From the NCBI RefSeq assembly GCF_004403465.1, contig NZ_SOGQ01000019.1, positions 1-64,000 of the forward strand: a stretch of 64,000 bases of DNA, given 5' to 3'. This stretch comes from Cryobacterium sinapicolor. GTDB lineage: Bacteria > Actinomycetota > Actinomycetes > Actinomycetales > Microbacteriaceae. This document shows positions 1 to 10,754 of this stretch, in pieces. How positions within the stretch are numbered: position 1 is the first letter of the stretch; the number at the start of each line of letters is the position of its first letter. The position numbers and the translations under genes were made by a program. Under the pieces are notes generated by a model. The model did not search any database and was not told the origin of the DNA. It worked only from the letters and a program-made list of their open reading frames with translations.

Positions 1-109
1 CACCTACCAGCAGTGGGTCCATGACTACAATCACCACAGACCCCACAGCGGCATCGGAAACACCCCACCCATCAACCGCGTTCACAAGGTCTCTGGGAGT
101 TACAGCTAG
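1..109 (+). mobile_element. IS481-type transposase, 3' end fragment
   Basis: The frame beginning at base 2 encodes about 35 residues and stops with TAG at 107-109. It contains the stretch YNHHRPHSGIG followed by a PPI-R-V segment. This is the end of the DDE integrase catalytic domain of IS481-family transposases, near the last catalytic glutamate region. The 5' part lies outside the window, so it cannot be told whether the element is intact. Its stop codon overlaps the livF stop codon read on the other strand, leaving no room for a separate terminal inverted repeat, so the element is either truncated or its end lies inside the livF tail. Confidence 0.75.
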
Positions 110-876
110 TCGTCCTGGCCGAGGGTGCCGAGGTAGAGGCCGATCACCTTGGGGTCGTTCAGCAGCTCGCGGCCGGTGCCCGTGTAGGCGTCGCGGCCCT
201 GGTCGAGCACGTAGCCGCGGTCGCAGATCTGCAGGCAGCGGCGGGCGTTCTGCTCCACCATGATCGTGGTCACACCGGCCTTGTTGATCTCCTTGACCCG
301 CAGGAACGCCTCGTCCTGGCGCACGGGGGAGAGGCCGGCACTCGGCTCGTCGAGCAGCAGCACGTGCGGGCCCATCATCAGCGCCCGCGACATGGCCACC
401 ATCTGGCGTTCGCCGCCGGACAGCGATCCGGCGCGCTGCTGGAGCCGCTTCCCGAGCTCCGGGAAGATCTCCGTGACGAACTGCAGCCGCTCGTCCAGGC
501 CCTTCGGTTTCAGGAACATGCCCATCTCCAGGTTCTCCTGGATCGTGAGCGTGGGGAAGACGTTGTTCGTCTGAGGCACGAAACCGACGCCCTTGGCCAC
601 GAGCTTGTTGGCCTTGAGGTTGGTGATGTTCTCGCCGCGAAGCAGGATCTCACCTTCCCTCACCTTGACCTGGCCGAAGATCGACTTGAGCAACGTGGAC
701 TTGCCGGCGCCGTTCGGGCCGATGATCCCGATCAGTTCGCCGTCGTAGGCGGTCAGGGAGCAGGCGTTGAGAATGTTGACGCCCGGCAGGTAGCCGGCCG
801 TCACCGTCTTGACCTCGACGACGGGCTGCCCGCTGGGGGTGTAGGCCGGCGCGGCGGCAGGGCTAGTGTTCGTCAA
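106..876 (-). CDS. livF: Branched-chain amino acid ABC transporter ATP-binding protein LivF
   Basis: This is the second ATPase of a LIV-type branched-chain amino acid importer, working on the cytoplasmic face of the LivH-LivM permease. The 256-residue protein has a Walker A GPNGAGKST at about 53-61, the signature LSGGE at about 152-156 and a Walker B LLLDEP at about 173-178, followed by the short C-terminal LYLG ending typical of LivF. The start is a TTG at 874-876 preceded by AAGGAG. It overlaps the livG stop by four bases (TTGA), which points to translational coupling in a livHMGF operon. The stop overlaps the stop of an opposing IS481 transposase fragment. The periplasmic-type binding protein LivK is not next to it. 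Confidence 0.93.
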   Translation of the reverse strand: MTNTSPAAAPAYTPSGQPVVEVKTVTAGYLPGVNILNACSLTAYDGELIGIIGPNGAGKSTLLKSIFGQVKVREGEILLRGENITNLKANKLVAKGVGFVPQTNNVFPTLTIQENLEMGMFLKPKGLDERLQFVTEIFPELGKRLQQRAGSLSGGERQMVAMSRALMMGPHVLLLDEPSAGLSPVRQDEAFLRVKEINKAGVTTIMVEQNARRCLQICDRGYVLDQGRDAYTGTGRELLNDPKVIGLYLGTLGQDD

Positions 877-1787
877 TCGAGCAGCTCCTTAATGGCTTCG
901 ACACGTTCTTCTTCGGCGGCCGGATCCTCGCCGAGGTCCTCGTCGTGGTGCTGGCCCAGGTAGGCGTCGATCACGGCGGGGTTGCGCATCACCTCGTGCG
1001 GGTCACCCTCGGCGACCACGCGGCCCTCGGCCATCACGATGACCCAGTCGGCGATGTGGCGCACCATGTGCATGTCGTGTTCCACGAAGAGAACCGTCAT
1101 GCCCTCCGCCTTCAGGTTCAGGATGTGGTCCAGCAGCGACTGCGTCAGCGCCGGGTTCACCCCGGCCATCGGCTCGTCGAGCATCACCAGGCTCGGCTCG
1201 CTCATCAGCGCCCGTGCCATCTCGAGAAGCTTGCGCTGCCCGCCGGAGAGGCTGGCGGCGTAGTCGTCCTTCTTGGAGTCGAGCTTGAACCGTTCGAGGA
1301 TATCGAGGGCCCGCACCCTGTTCGCCTCCTCCTGCTTGCTCCAGAAGAAGGGGAAGACCGCCCGGAACAGGTTCTCGCCGGCCTGGCCCTTGGCGCCGAG
1401 CAGCATGTTGTCCATGACGGTCAGCAGGCCGAGCGCCTTGGTGAGCTGGAAGGTGCGCACCTGGCCCATCCGTGCCACCTTGAACGCGGGCATCCCCGAC
1501 AGAGGGCGGCCCTCGAAGGTCCATGACCCGGTGTCGGGCTTATCGAAGCCCGTCAGCAGGTTGAACAGGGTGGTTTTGCCGGCTCCGTTGGGCCCGATCA
1601 GCGCCGTGATGGCGCCGCGCGGGATCTCGACGTGGTCGACGTCGACGGCCTTGAGACCGCCGAAGGTGCGGCTCACGCCGTCCGCGACCAGGATCGGATC
1701 GCGCTTCTTGCAGCCCGGTGCGGCCTCGCCGATGTGCAGGTCGGTCGACTTGACCGGCTTGTTGCTGGGAACTGTGTTATTTGACAA
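873..1787 (-). CDS. livG: Branched-chain amino acid ABC transporter ATP-binding protein LivG
   Basis: First ATPase of the LIV importer. Of its 304 residues, the ABC domain occupies about 30-280, with Walker A GPNGAGKT at about 65-72, LSGGQ at about 180-184 and Walker B VMLDEP at about 201-206. The insertion between Walker A and the signature is longer than in LivF, as is usual for LivG. A charged N-terminal extension of about 30 residues precedes the domain. The start is TTG at 1785-1787, inside the last codons of livM. It lies seven bases after AAGGAG, a well-spaced Shine-Dalgarno sequence that supports this unusual start. It overlaps livM by 11 bases and livF by 4. Confidence 0.93.
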   Translation of the reverse strand: MSNNTVPSNKPVKSTDLHIGEAAPGCKKRDPILVADGVSRTFGGLKAVDVDHVEIPRGAITALIGPNGAGKTTLFNLLTGFDKPDTGSWTFEGRPLSGMPAFKVARMGQVRTFQLTKALGLLTVMDNMLLGAKGQAGENLFRAVFPFFWSKQEEANRVRALDILERFKLDSKKDDYAASLSGGQRKLLEMARALMSEPSLVMLDEPMAGVNPALTQSLLDHILNLKAEGMTVLFVEHDMHMVRHIADWVIVMAEGRVVAEGDPHEVMRNPAVIDAYLGQHHDEDLGEDPAAEEERVEAIKELLD

Positions 1788-2760
1788 AGGCCAACTCCTT
1801 CTTGTTTCCGAAGATGCCTTGCGGTCTGAAGATGACTATAAGCATGATCGCCACTCCCACCAGGATGAAGCGCAGCTGGCCCGCCTGGATGCTGGTGATG
1901 AACGGAATCCAGCCTGCCTCCACCGCACGGGCGATGAACCCGGAGAAGAAGGACAGCAGAACCCAGAAGACCATCGAGCCGATGACCGGCCCGAGGATCG
2001 TGGACGCGCCGCCGAGGAGGAGTATCGCGTAGATGAAGAACGTCAGTGACGTCTGGTAGTTCGACGGAACCACGGCACGGGGGAGCACGAAGATCATGCC
2101 CGCGATCGTGCCGAATGCGCCGCCGAGAATCAGAGACTGCATCTTGTAGGAGTAGACGTTCTTGCCGAGCGCGCGCACGGCATCCTCGTCTTCACGGATT
2201 CCCTTGATCACGCGACCCCAGGGGCTGCGCATGATCTGCCACGTGAACAGGCAGGCGAGGGCCACGATCGACCAGGCCACGATCCGCAGCCACCAGTCGT
2301 ACTCGTTGTACTCGAACGGGCCGAAGCCGTAGCGCCCCTCCGGGATCGGGTTGAGGCCCGCAAAACCGCCCTTATACCCGCTCAGCCCGTTCGCGGAGCC
2401 GGTGAAGGACTGGAACGTGTTGGTCGTGAACAGGAGGCGCACGATCTCGGCCGCCGCGATCGTCACGATCGCGAGGTAGTCCGCCCGGAGGCGCAGGGTC
2501 GGTATACCCAGGATCAGGGCGAAGATGACGGATGCGCCGATCCCCACCAGCACGGCACCCCAGACGGGGAAGCCGAAGCTGAGGGTGGAGATGGCGAAGC
2601 CGTAGGCGCCCAGGGCCATGAAGCCGGCCTGGCCGAAGTTCAGGAGGCCGGTGTATCCGAAGTGGATCGCCAGCCCGAGCGCCGCGAGGGCGTAGGCGGC
2701 GGTGGTCGGGCTGATCAGCTCGACGGCTGCGTTGCTAAAGATTGCTCCCCAGTCGATCAT
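1777..2760 (-). CDS. livM: Branched-chain amino acid ABC transporter permease LivM
   Basis: One of the two membrane permease subunits of the LIV importer. The 327-residue protein is very hydrophobic. It contains the family signature region YTGLLNFGQAGFMALGAYG near 36-54 and the cytoplasmic loop RGIREDEDAVRALG typical of the coupling helix that contacts the ATPases. The start ATG lies 11 bases after the livH stop, and the 3' end overlaps livG. Length and gene order match canonical LivM, although the protein begins directly with a transmembrane segment and has no long N-terminal extension. Confidence 0.93.
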   Translation of the reverse strand: MIDWGAIFSNAAVELISPTTAAYALAALGLAIHFGYTGLLNFGQAGFMALGAYGFAISTLSFGFPVWGAVLVGIGASVIFALILGIPTLRLRADYLAIVTIAAAEIVRLLFTTNTFQSFTGSANGLSGYKGGFAGLNPIPEGRYGFGPFEYNEYDWWLRIVAWSIVALACLFTWQIMRSPWGRVIKGIREDEDAVRALGKNVYSYKMQSLILGGAFGTIAGMIFVLPRAVVPSNYQTSLTFFIYAILLLGGASTILGPVIGSMVFWVLLSFFSGFIARAVEAGWIPFITSIQAGQLRFILVGVAIMLIVIFRPQGIFGNKKELAFVK

Positions 2761-2771
2761 CGGATGCCCTT

Positions 2772-4088
2772 CTAGCCAATTCTCTCTTTGCGACCCAGGA
2801 TGCCTTGCGGCCGAAGCAGCAGCACCAGGATCAACACGACAAGTGCACCGACGTATTTAAGGTCGGAGGGAAGCCACAGCGTCGACAGTTCGACGAACAG
2901 GCCGACGATGATCGAACCGATCAGGGCGCCGAAGGCGGTGCCGAGACCGCCGAGGGTCACGGCCGCGAAGACGAGCAGCAGGATCTGGAAACCCATGTCC
3001 CAGCTGACACCCGGCCGGAAGTAGGCCCACAGGATGCCGCTGAGGCCGGCGAGGGCTCCACCGACCACCCAGACGATCCGGATGACGCCGTCGACGTCGA
3101 TCCCGCTGGCGGAGGCCAGGCTGGGATTGTCGGAGACCGCGCGGGTGGCCTTGCCGATGCGGGTGCGCAGCAGGAAGTAGGAGACGGCCAACAGCACCAC
3201 GATGCTGATGCCCATGCTGGCCAGGTCGATCATCGAGAGCCGGATCGGTCCCAGCTTCATGTCAGCCAGGCCGGAGCCCGGAAGCTGGCTCGTTCCGCCG
3301 CCGACGAAGATCTGGAACACGTACCGCAGGGCGAGCGAGAGCCCGATGCTCACGATCATCAGCGGGATCAGACCCACGCCCTTGCGGCGCAGCGGTTTCC
3401 AGATCACCGCGTCGAGGCTCCAGCCGAGACCTGCGCTCAGCACGACGGCGATGATGATCGCCAGCCAGATCGGCACGCCCAGCGTGACCGAGAAGAGCAG
3501 GGCCATCAGCGCGCCGAAGGTGATCATCTCGGCATGGGCGAAGTTGCTCAGCCCGGTGGTGCCGAAGATCAGGGACAACCCGATCGCCGCGAGGGCCAAG
3601 AGCAGGCCGAAGTTCAGCCCGTTGACGAAGCGGTTGACGAACTGGTCGAAGAAGCTGACCGTGGTGCGCGTGCCCTCGCCGAGGAAGAAGTTCACCGACT
3701 TCACCTTCGTGAGCGCGAACTCCGCCTCAATCACGTTGCCGCCCTTGGCAACGACGACACCCTTCGGAAGGGTCTCCTCATCGAGGCTGACCGTGTACGT
3801 GGCCTTCTCGGGCACGCCGACTTTCCACTTGCCCTCGGCGTCCGTTTCCACGGATGCCTCATAACCGCCGCCTTCGACGGTGATCAGCACGTTGTCGAGC
3901 GGTTTCTGGTCGAACTGCACGTTGCCAGTGAGCACGAACTCGTACTCGTCGGTTCCGACCTCGTCGGCGTGAGCCGGACCGGCGGAGACTGTGGCGAACG
4001 TGGACATCGTCAAGGCTGCGAAGAGCAGGCCGAGGAAGATCACCAGCATTCTGGGTGAGAATCTGCGAACAGCTTCAGGGGAATTCAC
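2772..4088 (-). CDS. livH: LivH permease with an N-terminal secreted carboxypeptidase-regulatory-like domain
   Basis: The second permease of the LIV importer and first gene of the operon. The C-terminal part (about 145-438) is a normal LivH with the motif FGTTGLSNFAHAEMI and the coupling-loop segment TRAVSDNPSLASASGID. The N-terminal 140 residues are extra. They comprise a signal peptide with a hydrophobic core at about 14-35 and a likely AHA-D cleavage site near 42. A beta-rich segment resembling a carboxypeptidase regulatory (Ig-like) domain follows (GNVQFDQKPLDNVLITVEGG). E. coli LivH is about 308 residues, so this is a real fusion. The start is GTG at 4086-4088 with GGAGGTG just upstream. 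The extracellular domain may help capture substrate or the binding protein, which is inference. Confidence 0.88.
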   Translation of the reverse strand: MNSPEAVRRFSPRMLVIFLGLLFAALTMSTFATVSAGPAHADEVGTDEYEFVLTGNVQFDQKPLDNVLITVEGGGYEASVETDAEGKWKVGVPEKATYTVSLDEETLPKGVVVAKGGNVIEAEFALTKVKSVNFFLGEGTRTTVSFFDQFVNRFVNGLNFGLLLALAAIGLSLIFGTTGLSNFAHAEMITFGALMALLFSVTLGVPIWLAIIIAVVLSAGLGWSLDAVIWKPLRRKGVGLIPLMIVSIGLSLALRYVFQIFVGGGTSQLPGSGLADMKLGPIRLSMIDLASMGISIVVLLAVSYFLLRTRIGKATRAVSDNPSLASASGIDVDGVIRIVWVVGGALAGLSGILWAYFRPGVSWDMGFQILLLVFAAVTLGGLGTAFGALIGSIIVGLFVELSTLWLPSDLKYVGALVVLILVLLLRPQGILGRKERIG

Positions 4089-6969
<2,881 letters not shown>

Positions 6970-7020
6970 CACCTCAGGATGCACCCCGCGGCATCCGTCG
7001 TCGAGGAGCCTCGCGGCACC

Positions 7021-7026
7021 TAAACT
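7021..7026 (+). promoter_or_regulatory. Leaderless -10 box of guaB3
   Basis: TAAACT ends six bases before the ATG at 7033, so transcription would start at the start codon. No Shine-Dalgarno sequence is present. Confidence 0.6.
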
Positions 7027-7032
7027 GGAACC

Positions 7033-8151
7033 ATGGAAATCGAGATCGGCCGCTCCAAGCGCGCCCGCCGCGTATATGCCTTCGACGACATCGCGATTGT
7101 GCCCAGCCGGCGCACCCGCGACCCGGAGGATGTGTCGGTCAACTGGACCATCGACGCGTACCAGTTCTCGATCCCGTTCCTCGCGGCTCCGATGGACTCC
7201 GTGGTGTCCCCGAAGACGGCCATCATGATGGGCCAGCTCGGCGGCGTCGGTGTGCTCGACCTCGAGGGTCTCTGGACCCGCTACGACGACCCTGAGCCGC
7301 TTCTCGCGGAGATCCGCGAGTTGCCCGCCGACCGGGCCACCGCCCGGATGCAGGAGATGTACTCCGAGCCGATCAAGCCCGAGCTCGTCACGGCGCGCCT
7401 CGCGGAGATCCGCGCGGCCGGCGTGACCGTGGCCGGCGCCCTGTCGCCGCAGCGCACGCAGGAGCTGTACGAGACCGTCGTCGCCGCCGGCGTCGACCTG
7501 TTCATCATCCGCGGCACCACCGTTTCGGCCGAGCACGTCTCGCAGAACCAGGAACCCCTCAACCTCAAGAAGTTCATCTATGAACTCGACGTGCCCGTGA
7601 TCGTGGGCGGGGCGGCGACCTACACCGCGGCCCTGCACCTCATGCGCACCGGTGCGGCCGGCGTGCTCGTAGGCTTCGGCGGCGGCGCGGCCTCGACCAC
7701 GCGCGCCTCCCTCGGCATCCACGCGCCCATGGCCACGGCCGTGGCCGATGTCGCCGGCGCGCGGCGGGACTACATGGACGAGTCCGGCGGACGCTACGTG
7801 CACGTCATCGCCGACGGCGGCCTCAACACCTCCGGTGACATCGTCAAGGCCATCGCCTGCGGCGCCGACGCCGTCATGCTCGGCACCGCGCTGGCCCGGG
7901 CGACGGATGCCCCCGGCGGCGGCTTCCACTGGGGTGCCGAGGTGCACCACTCGAAGCTGCCCCGCGGCAAGCGGGTCGAGGTGGGCGCCCTGGCGCCGCT
8001 CGAGACCATCCTCTACGGTCCGACTCCGATCGCAGACGGCACCGCGAACCTCGTCGGCGCGCTGCGCCGCTCGATGGCCACCACCGGCTACTCCGACCTG
8101 AAGGAATTCCAGCGCGTCGAGGTGGTCGTCGCCCCGTACCGGGTGAATTAG
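7033..8151 (+). CDS. guaB3: GuaB3 family IMP dehydrogenase-related protein
   Basis: A 372-residue IMPDH/GMP-reductase barrel protein without CBS domains, matching the GuaB3 family found beside guaB in actinobacteria. It retains the nucleotide phosphate segments IADGGLNTSGD and GADAVMLGTALA. The catalytic loop reads GGGAASTTR where guaB has GPGSICTTR, so the nucleophilic cysteine is replaced by Ser221. The biochemical role of actinobacterial GuaB3 is not settled; a canonical IMPDH reaction is unlikely without the cysteine. It appears to be leaderless, with TAAACT six bases upstream of ATG. It sits between the aminotransferase (divergent) and glpD (same strand). Confidence 0.9.
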   Translation: MEIEIGRSKRARRVYAFDDIAIVPSRRTRDPEDVSVNWTIDAYQFSIPFLAAPMDSVVSPKTAIMMGQLGGVGVLDLEGLWTRYDDPEPLLAEIRELPADRATARMQEMYSEPIKPELVTARLAEIRAAGVTVAGALSPQRTQELYETVVAAGVDLFIIRGTTVSAEHVSQNQEPLNLKKFIYELDVPVIVGGAATYTAALHLMRTGAAGVLVGFGGGAASTTRASLGIHAPMATAVADVAGARRDYMDESGGRYVHVIADGGLNTSGDIVKAIACGADAVMLGTALARATDAPGGGFHWGAEVHHSKLPRGKRVEVGALAPLETILYGPTPIADGTANLVGALRRSMATTGYSDLKEFQRVEVVVAPYRVN

Positions 8152-8223
8152 GCGGTTGTCGCGCCGCACCGAGTGAACTAGCGTCTGTGTACACACCACA
8201 CCATCCGAAATGGGAGTGAGCAC

Positions 8224-9954
8224 ATGGCAACTGGCAACTCTGCGTCGCGATCCACGAAACTGGGTCCGGAAGAACGGGCCGCGGCCCTCGAACGGCTGAA
8301 GGGCAAGGAGCTCGACATCCTGGTGGTCGGTGGCGGCATCGTCGGCACCGGGGCCGCCCTGGACGCGGTCACCCGCGGCCTGAGCGTGGGCATCCTCGAG
8401 GCCAGGGACTGGGCCTCGGGAACGTCGAGCCGGTCGTCCAAGCTGGTGCACGGCGGCATCCGATATCTGGAGCAAGCCGACTTCCGGCTGGTGCGCGAGG
8501 CTCTGACCGAGCGTGGCCTGCTCCTGCAGCGCATCGCCCCGCACCTGGTGAAGCCGGTGCGGTTCCTCTACCCGCTCCGGAAGCGCGTCACCGAGCGTTT
8601 CTACGTGGGCGCCGGCATGCTGCTCTACGACCTCTTCTCCTACACCGGCGGGCGCGGCCCCGGTGTGCCGCACCACCGCCACCTGTCCAAGCGGCAGGTG
8701 AAGGGGCTCCTGCCGAGCCTGAACACCGACACGATCGTCGGCGGCATCACCTACTACGACGGCCAGGTCGACGACGCGCTCTACGTCGCCTCGCTCGTGC
8801 GCACGGCCTCGTTCTACGGCGCGCACGCGGCCAGCCGGGTGCGGGTCGAGGGATTCATCAAGGTCGGCGAGCGGGTGGTCGGCGTGCACGCCCACGACCT
8901 GCAGACCGGCGAGCGGTTCGAGGTGCGGGCCCGGCAGGTCGTGAACGCGACCGGAGTCTGGACAGACGACACGCAGCGCATGGTCGGTGAACGCGGCACG
9001 TTCAAGGTGCGGGCGTCGAAGGGCATCCACCTGGTCGTGCCGCGGGACCGGTTCCAGTCGGCCATGGGGCTGCTGCTGCGCACCGAGAAGAGCGTACTGT
9101 TCGTGATCCCCTGGGGACGGCACTGGCTGATCGGCACGACCGACACCGACTGGCACCTCGACAAGGCCCACCCTGCCGCCACCGCCGCGGACATCGACTA
9201 CCTGCTCGAGCATGTGAACGCCGTGCTGCGGGTGCCGCTGACCAGGGAGGACGTCGAGGGGGTCTACGCGGGTCTCCGGCCGCTCCTGGCCGGCGAGTCG
9301 GAAAGCACGTCGAAGCTGTCCCGCGAACACCTCGTGGGTCATTCCGTGCCCGGACTCGTGGTGATCGCGGGCGGCAAATGGACCACCTATCGGGTGATGG
9401 CGAAGGATGCGATCGATGCGGCCGTCGACGCCTTCGACGAACGGGTCCCGGCCTCCACCACGGCGGACATCCCACTGCTCGGCGCCGAGGGCTATCAGGC
9501 CGCCTGGAACAAGCGCGGCCGGATCGCCCGGGCGTTCGGTCTGCACACCGTTCGCATCGAGCACCTGCTCAACCGGTACGGCACTCTGACCGACGAGTTG
9601 CTCGACCTGATCCGCACGACCCCGTCGCTCGCGGACCCGTTGCCGGGGGCCGACGACTACATCGAGGCGGAGGTCGTCTACGCGGCCTCGCATCTGGGTG
9701 CCCTGCACCTCGAGGACGTGCTGGCCCGCCGCACCCGCATCTCGATCGAGGCCTGGGACCGCGGCGTCTCGGCGGCGCCCGTGGCCGCCCGGCTGATGGC
9801 CGGGGTGCTCGGCTGGGACGAGGCCAGGGAAGAACGTGAGGTGGGCCACTACCTCAAGCGGGTGGCGGCGGAACTCGCGTCGCAGCAGCAGCCCGACGAC
9901 GAGTCCGCCGACCGCGTGCGGCTCGAGGCTCCGGACATCGTCGCCACGAAGTAG
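8224..9954 (+). CDS. glpD: Aerobic glycerol-3-phosphate dehydrogenase/oxidase
   Basis: FAD-dependent, membrane-associated oxidation of sn-glycerol 3-phosphate to dihydroxyacetone phosphate, feeding electrons to the quinone pool. The 576-residue protein has the Rossmann FAD motif VVGGGIVGTGAALDA at about 35-49, the family segments TSSRSSKLVHGGIRYLEQ and GLRPLLAGE, the GGKWTTYR motif near the end of the DAO domain, and the C-terminal alpha-helical GlpD domain. A GGGAGTG Shine-Dalgarno-like stretch precedes the ATG. It pairs functionally with the glycerophosphodiester phosphodiesterase at 16728, which can release glycerol 3-phosphate. Confidence 0.95.
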   Translation: MATGNSASRSTKLGPEERAAALERLKGKELDILVVGGGIVGTGAALDAVTRGLSVGILEARDWASGTSSRSSKLVHGGIRYLEQADFRLVREALTERGLLLQRIAPHLVKPVRFLYPLRKRVTERFYVGAGMLLYDLFSYTGGRGPGVPHHRHLSKRQVKGLLPSLNTDTIVGGITYYDGQVDDALYVASLVRTASFYGAHAASRVRVEGFIKVGERVVGVHAHDLQTGERFEVRARQVVNATGVWTDDTQRMVGERGTFKVRASKGIHLVVPRDRFQSAMGLLLRTEKSVLFVIPWGRHWLIGTTDTDWHLDKAHPAATAADIDYLLEHVNAVLRVPLTREDVEGVYAGLRPLLAGESESTSKLSREHLVGHSVPGLVVIAGGKWTTYRVMAKDAIDAAVDAFDERVPASTTADIPLLGAEGYQAAWNKRGRIARAFGLHTVRIEHLLNRYGTLTDELLDLIRTTPSLADPLPGADDYIEAEVVYAASHLGALHLEDVLARRTRISIEAWDRGVSAAPVAARLMAGVLGWDEAREEREVGHYLKRVAAELASQQQPDDESADRVRLEAPDIVATK

Positions 9955-9995
9955 CAGCCGCCGGCCGGCATCCGTCACATTCGCTCGGCGCGCGC

Positions 9996-10102
9996 GTGGC
10001 TAACTCAGGACATCCATTGCAGGGGTAACCGGGCCGCCACGAACGAGTGCGCAGCACGTGCGGATGCCCGGCCCGGGCGGTCGGATCTCCTGAGTTCGCC
10101 AC
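9996..10102. repeat. Palindromic element, TAACTCAGGA family, copy 1 (107 bp)
   Basis: The left arm GTGGCTAACTCAGGACA is matched by the right arm TCTCCTGAGTTCGCCAC, near-perfect inverted repeats of 17 bases around a 73-base GC-rich interior. The same arms recur at 30630-30726 and 62639-62735. It lies in the gap between glpD and the antiporter operon. No target duplication is visible at its ends. Confidence 0.85.
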
Positions 10103-10223
10103 GACACCCGAAGGAGGTGCCGCAGCGGAAGCATCCCACCCGGTGCGGGCGCTGCGGGCAGGGGGCACCCGAACTCGCTCCGGTAGACTGGGCTGACTGC
10201 CCATAAACCTCAGGAGTCGCACC

Positions 10224-10751
10224 ATGGTTGACGTTCGGCGGGTCAAACTTCCCGGGGTGGGAGTGCTGCACACCTTCATCACGGATGACGGCGGCAAAGT
10301 GGGCGTCATCGCCCACCGCTCGGGGCACAGCGACCTCATCACCTTCGCGGACGACGAGGGTGGCCCCGATGCCGCCAAGGTGTCCCTACGCCTGAGCGAG
10401 GACGAGGCGCATACCCTCGCCGAGCTCCTCGGCGGCACCCAGATCACCGAGTCGCTCACGGCGCTCGACCAGATCCCGGGCCTGAGCATCGACTGGTTCA
10501 CCGTGGACTACGAGGACCACATCGCCGGCCAGGCGTTGGGCAACCCCGCCGACCGCGGCATCGCCGGCCTGACCGTCGTGGCCGTCGTGCGCGGAGAGTC
10601 CGCCAACCCGGCACCCGCCCACGACTTCCGCGTTTTCCCCGGTGACACGCTCGTCGTCGCCGGCTCTCCCGAGAAGGTAGCGAAGGCTTTCGCGTTCTTC
10701 CGCACCGGCGAGGTTAAGGCCAAGTCCGTCGACGCGCCGCCCGGGGGGTAG
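10224..10751 (+). CDS. RCK_C (TrkA-C) domain regulatory subunit of a cation:proton antiporter
   Basis: A 175-residue cytoplasmic protein with an N-terminal KhtT-like segment and a TrkA_C/RCK_C domain at about 85-165 (GLTVVAVVRGES, followed by FPGDTLVVAGSPEKVAKA). Such proteins gate K+(Na+)/H+ antiporters in response to ligand. It is followed four bases later by a CPA2-type antiporter, forming a two-component system comparable to KhtT-KhtU of Bacillus. A Shine-Dalgarno-like CAGGAGTCGC precedes the ATG, and TAGACT near 10182 is a possible -10 box. Confidence 0.88.
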   Translation: MVDVRRVKLPGVGVLHTFITDDGGKVGVIAHRSGHSDLITFADDEGGPDAAKVSLRLSEDEAHTLAELLGGTQITESLTALDQIPGLSIDWFTVDYEDHIAGQALGNPADRGIAGLTVVAVVRGESANPAPAHDFRVFPGDTLVVAGSPEKVAKAFAFFRTGEVKAKSVDAPPGG

Positions 10752-10754
10752 TCC

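Noticed and set aside
2742-4058. 438-codon plus-strand frame opposite livH
   Set aside because: It mirrors the livH gene exactly and has the same antisense composition; livH has a signal peptide and permease motifs.
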